Assembly (NCBI GenBank): GCA_021646405.1
Contig: SOER01000023.1
Coordinates: 1-48,432 of the forward strand
Direction of reading: 5' to 3'
From: Candidatus Loosdrechtia aerotolerans
GTDB taxonomy: Bacteria > Planctomycetota > Brocadiia > Brocadiales > Brocadiaceae
DNA: 48,432 nt
In this document: one piece after another, positions 8,858 to 17,350 of the stretch
Layout: every line of letters starts with the position of its first letter
Numbering within the stretch: the stretch's first letter is position 1
The notes under the pieces: model-generated
Told to the model about the DNA's origin: nothing
Database searches by the model: none
What the model saw: only the letters and a program-made list of their open reading frames with translations
Program-made: the position numbers and the translations under genes

Positions 8858-9870
8858 ATATAAGTATTCTCAACTTTACTACAACACACGTATGATACCA
8901 AAAGTTAGTGTTATTATCCCTACATATAACCGTGCCCATCTTCTTCGTATGGCAATCGTCAGTATATTAAACCAAACATTTCAGGATTTTGAAATATTGG
9001 TAATAGACGATTGCTCAAATGATGGCACGCAGGAAGTTATCAGGGATTTTCATGACAAGAGAGTACAATACATACGCCATAAGGTAAACAAAGGAGAAGC
9101 AGGTGCCAGAAATACCGGTATACTCAACTCAAATGCTGAGTATATTGCATTCCTGGATGATGACGATGCATGGTTACCGGAAAAACTCATGCTGCAGGTT
9201 AATTTATTAAAAAAGTGTCCGCCGGAGGTAGGCGGAATATATACAAGTTGTATCGAAATAGATGGAATAAACAAGAGAACATCATGGCAAAGGACAGCCA
9301 CAAAAAGAGGATATATCTATTATGATATGTTTATTGAAAATTGTGTCGGAACACCATCTACCGTCATTGTAAGAAGAGAATGTTTCAAGAAGGTAGGTTT
9401 ATTTGATGAGAGTTTGGGATTTGGAACGGATTACGATATGTGGATCCGGATTTCAAGGGAATTCCGTTTTGAATATATTAAGGAACCCCTGGTTAAGTAT
9501 TATGTCCATAATAATAGAATCTCTTCTAATCTGGAGATAAGAATCAGATGCATGGAAAAGATACTGAAAAAATATTACCGGTTCTTTACTTTAAACCGTA
9601 AGGGCTACAGTCGTTTTCAGAGACGTCTCGGTGTACTCTATTGCTACACGGGAAATAACAAAAAAGGCAGGAGAATGCTTTTAAATGCTATTTTAATATA
9701 TCCATTTGAGATAAAAGGATATTTTAACCTCGGATTCTCTATACTGAATACGAATAATTTCAGGAGATTAATGGAGTTACAGAAAAAATTTTCAATAATC
9801 CACAAAGGTAAAGACATATCCTGACTGGAGAAATAGTTTCATTGAAATTTAAAATAACATGTTAAATTTA
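8858..9870 (+). repeat. Left copy of a ~1 kb tandem duplication
   Basis: This segment and 10014-11030 are near-identical direct repeats that each hold one GT2 gene with about 35 bases upstream and 45-60 bases downstream. Both begin at ATATAAG and end at GTTAAATTTA. By eye, 8917-9546 is identical to the matching stretch of the second copy, whereas both edges carry scattered substitutions. The two copies are separated by a 143-base spacer. Confidence 0.9.
8892..9824 (+). CDS. Family 2 glycosyltransferase, tandem copy A
   Basis: The 310-residue protein opens with VSVIIPTYNRAHLL, has the nucleotide-sugar motif DDCSND (about 38-43), DDDDAW (about 91-96) as its metal site and a GTDYDMW acceptor/base region (near 180). 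A tetratricopeptide-like helical tail (about 235-310) follows, as in many Wca/Eps-type transferases. No strong Shine-Dalgarno precedes the ATG. It is almost identical to the gene at 10051. The C-termini differ because this copy has one T fewer in the run near 9790 and so ends in FSIIHKGKDIS. It belongs to the glycan locus; which sugar it transfers is unknown. Confidence 0.88.
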   Translation: MIPKVSVIIPTYNRAHLLRMAIVSILNQTFQDFEILVIDDCSNDGTQEVIRDFHDKRVQYIRHKVNKGEAGARNTGILNSNAEYIAFLDDDDAWLPEKLMLQVNLLKKCPPEVGGIYTSCIEIDGINKRTSWQRTATKRGYIYYDMFIENCVGTPSTVIVRRECFKKVGLFDESLGFGTDYDMWIRISREFRFEYIKEPLVKYYVHNNRISSNLEIRIRCMEKILKKYYRFFTLNRKGYSRFQRRLGVLYCYTGNNKKGRRMLLNAILIYPFEIKGYFNLGFSILNTNNFRRLMELQKKFSIIHKGKDIS

Positions 9871-9871
9871 T

Positions 9872-9990
9872 GTTCTGCTATCAAACCTTTGTGGTGATGT
9901 AGAAACTATTCTTCAGCGTGCACGGGAAAAATTTCCTGAGGCAAAGTCAAGAATTATTTTTGAGTTTATCCAGTTTACGATGAACCAAAA
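9872..9990 (+). pseudogene. Remnant of an IS transposase (integrase-core fragment) between the GT copies
   Basis: Read in the frame of 9899, the spacer encodes a fragment containing VETILQRAREKFPEAKSRII followed by FEFIQFT. This resembles the part of the IS3/IS481-type transposase core that normally reads ...RAxEKFPxxxPRIISDNGPQF, with the catalytic DNG region degraded to FEF. No start, no catalytic Asp and no terminal repeats remain. I assign it from remembered family consensus only. It probably marks an old insertion that separates, or helped create, the duplicated GT genes. Confidence 0.5.
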
Positions 9991-10013
9991 CAAACCAAAA
10001 CACAACATATGTG

Positions 10014-11030
10014 ATATAAGCATTCTTAACTTTACTATAACAGCACGTTTATGGTACCAAAAGTTAGTGTCATTGTCCCTACATATAACCGTGCCCATCT
10101 TCTTCGTATGGCAATCGTCAGTATATTAAACCAAACATTTCAGGATTTTGAAATATTGGTAATAGACGATTGCTCAAATGATGGCACGCAGGAAGTTATC
10201 AGGGATTTTCATGACAAGAGAGTACAATACATACGCCATAAGGTAAACAAAGGAGAAGCAGGTGCCAGAAATACCGGTATACTCAACTCAAATGCTGAGT
10301 ATATTGCATTCCTGGATGATGACGATGCATGGTTACCGGAAAAACTCATGCTGCAGGTTAATTTATTAAAAAAGTGTCCGCCGGAGGTAGGCGGAATATA
10401 TACAAGTTGTATCGAAATAGATGGAATAAACAAGAGAACATCATGGCAAAGGACAGCCACAAAAAGAGGATATATCTATTATGATATGTTTATTGAAAAT
10501 TGTGTCGGAACACCATCTACCGTCATTGTAAGAAGAGAATGTTTCAAGAAGGTAGGTTTATTTGATGAGAGTTTGGGATTTGGAACGGATTACGATATGT
10601 GGATCCGGATTTCAAGGGAATTCCGTTTTGAATATATTAAGGAACCCCTGGTTAAGTATTATGTCCATAATAATAGAATCTCTTCTAATCTGGAGATAAG
10701 AATCATAGGTATGGAAAAGATACTGAAAAGATATTACCGGTTCTTTACTTTAAACCGTAAGGGCTACAGTCGTTTTCAGAGACGTCTCGGTGTACTCTAT
10801 TGCTACACGGGAAATAACAAAAAAGGCAGGAGAATGCTTTTAAATGCTATTTTAATATATCCATTTGAGATAAAAGGATATTTTAACCTCGGATTCTCTA
10901 TACTGAATACGAATAATTTCAGGAGATTAATGGAGTTAAAGAAAAAATTTTTCAATAATCCACAAAGGTAAAGACATGTTCTGACTGGAGAAATAGTTTC
11001 ATTGAAATTTAAAATAACGTGTTAAATTTA
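10014..11030 (+). repeat. Right copy of the ~1 kb tandem duplication
   Basis: Direct repeat of 8858-9870 in the same orientation. The core is identical by eye over about 630 bases. Differences cluster at the ends, including one extra T in the run near 10949 and a three-base length difference before the start codon. After 11030 the sequence is unrelated to that following copy A. Confidence 0.9.
10051..10971 (+). CDS. Family 2 glycosyltransferase, tandem copy B
   Basis: This 306-residue GT2 protein is the duplicate of the gene at 8892, with the same DDCSND and DDDDAW motifs. Apart from the C-terminus I see few amino acid changes: two conservative I-to-V changes near the start, and IRIRCMEKILKKYY becoming IRIIGMEKILKRYY near residue 220, plus Q to K near the end. 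The extra T in the run near 10949 shifts the frame and gives the tail FFNNPQR instead of FSIIHKGKDIS. The core fold should be intact in both. Either tail could be the original. Recent duplication or gene conversion is the simplest explanation. Confidence 0.88.
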   Translation: MVPKVSVIVPTYNRAHLLRMAIVSILNQTFQDFEILVIDDCSNDGTQEVIRDFHDKRVQYIRHKVNKGEAGARNTGILNSNAEYIAFLDDDDAWLPEKLMLQVNLLKKCPPEVGGIYTSCIEIDGINKRTSWQRTATKRGYIYYDMFIENCVGTPSTVIVRRECFKKVGLFDESLGFGTDYDMWIRISREFRFEYIKEPLVKYYVHNNRISSNLEIRIIGMEKILKRYYRFFTLNRKGYSRFQRRLGVLYCYTGNNKKGRRMLLNAILIYPFEIKGYFNLGFSILNTNNFRRLMELKKKFFNNPQR

Positions 11031-11110
11031 CTCTTGCATTGATCCCTTCATATATGATTGAATAATGTGTTTATAATTTTATCTTTTTACACATCCTTAT
11101 CTTAGAATAT

Positions 11111-14100
11111 ATGAATATCAGGAAATATTTCTCTTGTTTATGTCTGTTTTTGCTTACGCTTATTACTCTAACCTCCCTTACATATAGCCGGGAATATATT
11201 CATCATGAGATGGAGGTATTACTGCAACCGGATGAACACAGGTTGTCTGTTAAGGACACAATCACCCTTCCCGAGGCAATAGTGCCAGTACATGGTGGTG
11301 ATATATACTTCTCTCTCCATAGCGGACTACAACCTGCATCAGCAAATAAGGGGGTACGTATTACCCCTGAGATCAGAAAGCCTGATTCAACTGTTCCTGT
11401 ACAGGCAGGATATACACACGTGGAAGATTACCGGGTAACATTGCCTGCCGGCGTGCATTGCTTCACCGTACATTACCACGGAAAGATACATCACCCGATA
11501 CAACAAGGAGAACAGTATGCCCGTAGTTTTAGCGAAACGTTAGGAGCAATTTCTCCGCAGGGTGTTTATCTTAGCGGTTGTTCTTACTGGTATCCAAGGT
11601 TTAACGATGATTTGATAACCTTCACCATGAATGTTCGTGTACCTGATGCCTGGAATATGGTTACTCAGGGCGAACGATTCTTACACACTGAAGAGGATAC
11701 AGGGGTACACATAGGCTGGAGATCTGAAGAGCCACAGGATGAACTGTGCATTGCCGGGGGTAGGTTTACTGAATATCACCGGGATACAAACGGGGTGCAA
11801 GTCATGGCATTCCTACGGACACCGGATGAAACTCTGGCAGATAAATATCTGGAAACTGCAACTCTGTACCTCGGGATGTATCACAATCTCATTGGCCCAT
11901 ATCCATATAAAAAATTTGCTGTTGTTGAAAATTTCTGGGAAACGGGATACGGCATGCCCTCGTTTACCCTCCTCGGTACAAAAATCATCCGCTTTCCATT
12001 TATCCTGCATTCTTCTTATCCCCATGAAATCCTTCACAACTGGTGGGGAAACAGTGTCTTTGTTGATTATCAAACAGGTAACTGGTGTGAAGGTCTGACT
12101 GCCTATTTAGCCGACCACCTTATTCAGGAACAAAAAGGGACGGGAGCAGAATACCGGAGAACCGCCTTACAGAAATATACTGATTACATTATCAAGGGTA
12201 CCGACTTCCCTCTCGCAGAGTTCCGTACTCGTCACAGCCCTGTTACTGAAGCAATTGGATATGGAAAGGCCATGATGTTTTTTCATATGCTGCGTCTGCA
12301 GGTTGGCGATGATATCTTTACCCGCGCCCTTCAAAAATTCTATCGTGAGAATACCTACCGCCGGGCCTCTTTTGATGATATACGCCGTATTTTCAATGAT
12401 GTAACAGGCAAAAATCTTCAACAGGAGTTTGACCAATGGATAACAAGACCTGGTGCTCCTGTTTTACGGGTGAGGGATACATCGGCACAGTCCGGTACTG
12501 AAGGATATGTACTTTCCGCCATTATTGAGCAGGTACAATCCGGCCCTGCTTATACATTACAGATACCTATTGCAGTTACTATGGAGGGCGAGGAGTATGC
12601 CTACCAGGCTACTGTCACCATGGATACTAAACGACTGGAATTATCGCTCCCTCTCCCGTCACGGCCTTTACAATTAGATATCGATCCAGAATTTGATATC
12701 TTCCGAAGATTGGATCCCTATGAGATCCCCCCTGCGTTATCGAATTCATTTGGAGCAGAGAAAATACTCATTCTTCTCCCATCAACGGCTTCGAAGGAAT
12801 TGTTACAGGGATTTCAGGATCTTGGCGAATCCTGGCAAAAATCACGACCTGGCAAAATCATGATAAAACAGGATAATGAAATAGATACACTTCCTTCAGA
12901 TCATGCAGTATGGCTTCTGGGATGGGAAAACCAGTTTTTACCACAGTTCACTCCGGGCATTTTAGATTATCATGTAACTGTTTCAGACCAGAGTATCTCG
13001 ATTAATGGGAAGGCTGTCGAGCGCAACAAACATGCAGCAGTAATCACAACCCGCCATCCGGATAACCCGAATCTGACCCTGACGCTACTGGCGGCAGATA
13101 CTATAGCTGCCATATCGAAATTAAAAGAGAACCTGCCATATTACAGCAAATACAGCTACCTTTGTTTTGAAGGAGATGAGCTCCATAGTATCATAAAAGG
13201 CAACTGGCCGGTAATAAATTCACCCATGTCGGTTCCGGTATTACAACCGCGGGAACAGATCACAAAAGTGGAAAAAGGGAAACAGGCCCCCCGCCAGCCC
13301 CTGGCCCATCTGCCACTACTCTTTTCTGAAAAACGCCTGTTGCGGGATGTACAGTATCTTGCAAGTGAGAAATTGCAGGGGCGTGGTTTCGGTACACCCG
13401 GATTAGATATGGCTGCTGATTATATTGCCTCAGAATTCCAGAAAGCCGGTTTACAACCCTTTGATAATACAGATAACAGTTTCTTTCAGGTCTGGGAGGA
13501 TAGTGGTGACGAACCAGTGCGTCAGGTTATATTAAAAAACGTGATTGGAATTATTCCGGGAAGTGACCCGGAACTGGCAGAACAGAGTATCGTTGTGGGT
13601 GCACATTATGACCATTTAGGGTCGGGCTGGCCGGATGTGCACAAAGGAGATAAAGGGAAAATACACTATGGTGCAGATGATAACGCCAGTGGTGTTGCAG
13701 TATTACTTGAGTTAGCAAGATTATTTGGAAAAAATTGGAAACCCTCACGTACGGTAGTTTTTATCGCCTTTACCGGTGAAGAGGCCGGATTAAGAGGGTC
13801 CCGTTATTATGTCACCCATGAGCAGTACCTTCCCACGAACAAGATTGCAGGCATGGTAAACATTGATACGGTAGGAAGGCTGGAAGATAACAAACTGATG
13901 ATTTTTGGAACCGGATCGGCAAAGGAATGGGGCTATATATTCATGGGGGCATCGTATACTACCGGAGTGTCTGTTGAACCGATACCTCACGATTTTGGGG
14001 CAAGCGATCAAAAAAGCTTTCTTGACGCGGGTATTCCTGCTGTTCAGCTTTTCAGCGGTCCAAACCCGGATTATCACCGCCCTACCGATACTGTCGATAA

Positions 14101-14509
14101 GGTAAAACCTTCCAGTATGGTAAAAACGGCAAAGATACTCAAAGAGGTGATTGAATATCTCGCCCACCGCCCGGTCCCGTTAACTTCAACCCTGGAAAAA
14201 TCAAAGGGCCAAACGCCTGAAGGTCCGGAAAAAGCATCTGCCGGTAGAAAAGTCAGTTTGGGTACTGTGCCTGACTTTACATACCATGACAACGGATTCC
14301 GAATTAAGGGTATAGTACCAGGATCACCTGCAGAAAAGGCGGGACTTCACGACGGTGATGTTATCCTCACTATGAATGATATCCGGATCAGCGGTCTTCC
14401 CGATTTCTCCGGGTATTTGAAGAAGCTGCAACCGGGAGAAAGGATTTCCATCACCTTTATGCGGGACGGAAAACGGTACGAAACGGATGCCATAGTAGAA
14501 GAAAGATAA
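11111..14509 (+). CDS. Secreted M1-like / M28 dual metallopeptidase with C-terminal PDZ domain
   Basis: The 1132-residue protein has a Sec signal peptide (hydrophobic residues about 7-26). Residues 30-540 resemble M1 gluzincin aminopeptidases: HEILH at 305-309 is the HExxH zinc motif and Glu327 in WCEGLTAYLAD is the third ligand, 17 residues after the last His (18 is usual for M1). Residues about 730-1010 are an M28 peptidase with all five metal ligands visible: HYDHLG (832), DDNASG (857), GEEAG (889), NIDTVG (917) and YHRPTDT (988). Residues about 1050-1130 are a PDZ domain (GIVPGSPAEKAGLHDGDVI). It should act in the periplasm or at the surface. Both active sites look intact. Whether it cuts peptides for nutrition or for envelope quality control is unknown. 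Confidence 0.88.
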   Translation: MNIRKYFSCLCLFLLTLITLTSLTYSREYIHHEMEVLLQPDEHRLSVKDTITLPEAIVPVHGGDIYFSLHSGLQPASANKGVRITPEIRKPDSTVPVQAGYTHVEDYRVTLPAGVHCFTVHYHGKIHHPIQQGEQYARSFSETLGAISPQGVYLSGCSYWYPRFNDDLITFTMNVRVPDAWNMVTQGERFLHTEEDTGVHIGWRSEEPQDELCIAGGRFTEYHRDTNGVQVMAFLRTPDETLADKYLETATLYLGMYHNLIGPYPYKKFAVVENFWETGYGMPSFTLLGTKIIRFPFILHSSYPHEILHNWWGNSVFVDYQTGNWCEGLTAYLADHLIQEQKGTGAEYRRTALQKYTDYIIKGTDFPLAEFRTRHSPVTEAIGYGKAMMFFHMLRLQVGDDIFTRALQKFYRENTYRRASFDDIRRIFNDVTGKNLQQEFDQWITRPGAPVLRVRDTSAQSGTEGYVLSAIIEQVQSGPAYTLQIPIAVTMEGEEYAYQATVTMDTKRLELSLPLPSRPLQLDIDPEFDIFRRLDPYEIPPALSNSFGAEKILILLPSTASKELLQGFQDLGESWQKSRPGKIMIKQDNEIDTLPSDHAVWLLGWENQFLPQFTPGILDYHVTVSDQSISINGKAVERNKHAAVITTRHPDNPNLTLTLLAADTIAAISKLKENLPYYSKYSYLCFEGDELHSIIKGNWPVINSPMSVPVLQPREQITKVEKGKQAPRQPLAHLPLLFSEKRLLRDVQYLASEKLQGRGFGTPGLDMAADYIASEFQKAGLQPFDNTDNSFFQVWEDSGDEPVRQVILKNVIGIIPGSDPELAEQSIVVGAHYDHLGSGWPDVHKGDKGKIHYGADDNASGVAVLLELARLFGKNWKPSRTVVFIAFTGEEAGLRGSRYYVTHEQYLPTNKIAGMVNIDTVGRLEDNKLMIFGTGSAKEWGYIFMGASYTTGVSVEPIPHDFGASDQKSFLDAGIPAVQLFSGPNPDYHRPTDTVDKVKPSSMVKTAKILKEVIEYLAHRPVPLTSTLEKSKGQTPEGPEKASAGRKVSLGTVPDFTYHDNGFRIKGIVPGSPAEKAGLHDGDVILTMNDIRISGLPDFSGYLKKLQPGERISITFMRDGKRYETDAIVEER

Positions 14510-14543
14510 CCTTACTCCCTTGATCTATTTTCCTGTGAAAGAA

Positions 14544-15896
14544 ATGCGCAGTGAGAACACACATAATCTCCAAACTACAGTAAAATATTTTTTACCAGTA
14601 TTCCTGGGAATAGCCTGTATTCTGGGAGGTGTCTATGGTTGCACCAAACCACAAGCAAAAACAATCGTTATCGTTTCTCCCCACTGGGATGGTATAAAAT
14701 CAGAATTTTCCAGGGCATTTACTGCGTGGCATGAAAAGAACTTTTCAGAAACAATCGAAATCGACTGGCGCAATATCGGTGGTACCAGCGATAGCCTGAA
14801 ATATGTAATTTCACGTTTTCGGACTGAACCACGCGGTATTGGTGTCGATATCTTCTTTGGCGGCGGTATAGACCCGTTCCTCGAACTCAGCAGCGAGGGT
14901 CTCGCACAGCCTTACCACCCGCCGGCATCCATAATGGCAGGCATTCCCTCCACTATTGCCGGGATACCTGTCTATGACCCTGATTACCATTGGTTCGGCA
15001 CTGCCCTCTCCAGCTTTGGTATCGTTGCCAATGACCGTGTCATAAGAACCATTCACCTCCCCACTGTAAAGAAATGGTCCGATTTAACAAATTATTCATT
15101 GCAATCCTGGATCGGGGCAGGAGATCCGCGCAGTAGCGGAGCAGTCCACTATATGTATGAAATTATTTTGCAGGGATACGGATGGAATAAAGGTTGGGAA
15201 ATTCTTTATCAACTAGCAGGGAATGTTCGGTCCTTTTCTAAGAACTCCTCTATCGTAGCAAAAGAAGCAACATACGGGAACGTTGCCTATGCAATGGCTA
15301 TTGACTTTTACGGTCTCGTTCAGGTAAGCTCGGCGGGATTAAACACTATGCATTTTATCCTGCCTGAAGATTATACGGTAATAAACCCTGACGGAATTTG
15401 TATTTTAAAAGGGGCTCCCAATCAAATTTTTGCTGAACGTTTTGTAGATTTTGTTCTCTCAGAAGATGGTCAGAAATTATGGATGCTTCCTGTACATCAT
15501 CCAGAAGGACCATCCCGCTTTTCGATAGAACGGCTCTGTGTACGGCCGGACCTGTATGACCGGTTTTCTGCTATTACATCGGTTAGGATGAATCCTTTTA
15601 AGGTTCAGACTACATTCCGGTATGATGCGCATCTTGCCAGCAAACGATGGACATTACTAAACAGGTTAATTGGCGCAACGATAATTGATGTTCATCCCGA
15701 ACTTGTCGCTGCATGGAAAAAATCACAACATGACCTAAAACGCCTTCACGAGTTTAAGAAACCGTTCGTATCTGAGGAGGAACTATTTGCAATACTTGAA
15801 GAACTGAACGACACAGATAAAACCCGGCTCTATAATAAAAAGACCATCGAGTGGCAAAAAAAGGCCTTAGCAAAATTTCGAAAACTGACAAAATAA
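14544..15896 (+). CDS. ABC importer substrate-binding lipoprotein (family 1 solute-binding)
   Basis: The 450-residue protein starts with a hydrophobic segment ending in a lipobox (GVYGC, Cys near residue 33), so it should be a lipid-anchored periplasmic binding protein. The mature part begins TIVIVSPHWDGIKSEF, the usual first strand of iron/thiamine/spermidine-type binding proteins, with FFGGGIDPF and later GICILKGAPN in keeping with the fold. I choose ATG 14544; a TTG at 14520 would extend the frame but only adds residues before the signal peptide. A matching ATPase starts 23 bases after the stop and a double permease follows. The ligand is most likely Fe(III), but thiamine, polyamine or phosphonate cannot be excluded. 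Confidence 0.85.
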   Translation: MRSENTHNLQTTVKYFLPVFLGIACILGGVYGCTKPQAKTIVIVSPHWDGIKSEFSRAFTAWHEKNFSETIEIDWRNIGGTSDSLKYVISRFRTEPRGIGVDIFFGGGIDPFLELSSEGLAQPYHPPASIMAGIPSTIAGIPVYDPDYHWFGTALSSFGIVANDRVIRTIHLPTVKKWSDLTNYSLQSWIGAGDPRSSGAVHYMYEIILQGYGWNKGWEILYQLAGNVRSFSKNSSIVAKEATYGNVAYAMAIDFYGLVQVSSAGLNTMHFILPEDYTVINPDGICILKGAPNQIFAERFVDFVLSEDGQKLWMLPVHHPEGPSRFSIERLCVRPDLYDRFSAITSVRMNPFKVQTTFRYDAHLASKRWTLLNRLIGATIIDVHPELVAAWKKSQHDLKRLHEFKKPFVSEEELFAILEELNDTDKTRLYNKKTIEWQKKALAKFRKLTK

Positions 15897-15919
15897 TTTT
15901 TACTTATCATTGTATTTTT

Positions 15920-16969
15920 ATGAAAGTATCCCTGAACAATATAACGAAAACGTTTAACACAACCACTGCTGTTGATGCTGTAACAATGGAAATTGAAGAT
16001 GGCGAGCTTTTTTTTCTGTTAGGTCCCTCTGGCTGTGGAAAAACAACCCTTCTCCGTATTGTAGCCGGATTCTATCTGCCGGATGCTGGTGAGCTGAGGT
16101 TCAACGGGAAAGTTGTAAATACAGTCCCTCCCAATCAACGTAATACAGGAATGGTTTTTCAAAATTACGCACTCTGGCCACACCTCACCGTTGCTGAAAA
16201 TGTTGCATACGGTCTCGATGTACGTAAATTACCAACAGGAGAAAAACATCGCCGTGTGAGGGAAATGCTCGAGGTAGTCCGGATGGATGCTTATGCTGAT
16301 CGTATGGCTAACCAGCTCTCAGGCGGCCAGCAGCAGCGTGTGGCTCTGGCACGTGCTCTGGTGATCAAGCCAAATATTGTCCTCCTCGATGAACCGTTGT
16401 CTAACCTTGATGCCAAGCTGCGATTGGAACTCCGTGATGAGATAAAACGTATCCACCGTGAGTTTAACGTTACCATGCTGTACGTAACACATGACCAGAA
16501 AGAGTCGCTCTCCCTCGCCAATCGCCTTGCAGTTCTGGAAAACGGCAGGATCATGCAAATAGATACCCCGGAGAAGGTCTACCGGAGGCCGGTAAACCCT
16601 TTCGTTGGCGCATTTATCGGGGAAATGAATTTCATTGAAGGCACCGTCAGGACGAGACGAAGGGATATCATAGAAATTGAGACATCCATCGGAATCATCT
16701 ATAGCTCGATAGAAATTGACGTGGAGCCTGATAAATCAGTCCTTTGCGGCATCCGTCCCGAAGGTATACACCTATCAGAACTCAATGGCCAGTTTATGAT
16801 AAAAATAGAAACAGTTACCTATCTTGGTGAGATACAGCAATATACCTTTATTCTCAGGAACGGAGCAAAATGGAAGGCTATTGAAATAAATCCGAAACAG
16901 ATACGAAAGGAGGAGCAAATGATGAATATAACTATACCGCCCGAGAATGTGATCGTATTTAAAAAATAA
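15920..16969 (+). CDS. ABC importer ATPase (FbpC/PotA type)
   Basis: The 349-residue ATPase contains Walker A (GPSGCGKTT), Q-loop (FQNYALWPH), signature LSGGQQQR, Walker B with catalytic Glu (VLLDEPLSNLD) and the switch His (YVTHDQ). Residues from about 235 form a TOBE-type regulatory domain (GIRPEGIHL). A longer frame opens at 15851 inside the binding-protein gene, but ATG 15920 aligns with family starts (MKVSLNNITKTF) and lies just after the upstream stop. It energises the permease at 17351. The 381-base repeat-filled gap before that permease is unusual for an importer operon. Confidence 0.92.
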   Translation: MKVSLNNITKTFNTTTAVDAVTMEIEDGELFFLLGPSGCGKTTLLRIVAGFYLPDAGELRFNGKVVNTVPPNQRNTGMVFQNYALWPHLTVAENVAYGLDVRKLPTGEKHRRVREMLEVVRMDAYADRMANQLSGGQQQRVALARALVIKPNIVLLDEPLSNLDAKLRLELRDEIKRIHREFNVTMLYVTHDQKESLSLANRLAVLENGRIMQIDTPEKVYRRPVNPFVGAFIGEMNFIEGTVRTRRRDIIEIETSIGIIYSSIEIDVEPDKSVLCGIRPEGIHLSELNGQFMIKIETVTYLGEIQQYTFILRNGAKWKAIEINPKQIRKEEQMMNITIPPENVIVFKK

Positions 16970-17350
16970 TAAGCGCAGGAAAGGTTTCGACTGATAAATT
17001 GTCTGAAAAGTTTAAGCAAAAAGATGTAGCCGCATCCCTTTAGGGTGCGCCTCATGCTAAAGCACCAAATAACAAATTACAAATAACAAACAAATTCCAA
17101 ACAGCATGATTTGGTGATTGGAAAATTGGAATTTGGAATTTATTTGGGATTTGATGTTTGGAATTTCTATGAAAGCACCAAATCACAGAACATGGAACAG
17201 TGCTGTACTTTTTTTGGAGTTTGATCGTGGGTGTGCGCAGGCTAAAGACCTGCGGCTACATCAGGGATTACCTTTTCCCGGTTTCATCCTGAACTTTTCA
17301 GATAATTTCTGAGTGTCTCAAATTCCTGATTTCAAAATTTTTTCCTTCAT
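16970..17350. repeat. Repeat-filled spacer inside the ABC importer operon
   Basis: No gene is visible in these 381 bases. In order there is GTCTGAAAAGTTTAAGCAAA (17001-17020, shared with 35152 and 39262), a REP-like hairpin GCATCCCTTTAGGGTGC inside 17026-17049, a MITE-like AT-rich inverted-repeat unit (17071-17171), and a second REP-like block (17201-17259) with the stem GCAGG/CCTGC. The last block matches 42857-42914 closely. The spacer interrupts the ATPase and permease genes, so it was probably inserted after the operon formed, and it may reduce read-through. Confidence 0.75.
17059..17183. mobile_element. MITE-like element flanked by 12-bp direct repeats
   Basis: The 12-mer AAAGCACCAAAT occurs at 17059-17070 and again at 17172-17183. 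Between them lies a ~100-bp unit rich in mutually complementary CAAATTCCAAAC and TTTGGAATTT runs, able to fold on itself. A related unit (by eye roughly four-fifths identical over its core) lies at 35220-35320. The direct repeats could be target-site duplications; alternatively the 12-mer is part of a larger repeat. No transposase is present. Confidence 0.5.

Noticed and set aside
17118-17312. Short forward open frame in the importer spacer
   Set aside because: It lies wholly within MITE- and REP-like repeats and has no family resemblance.
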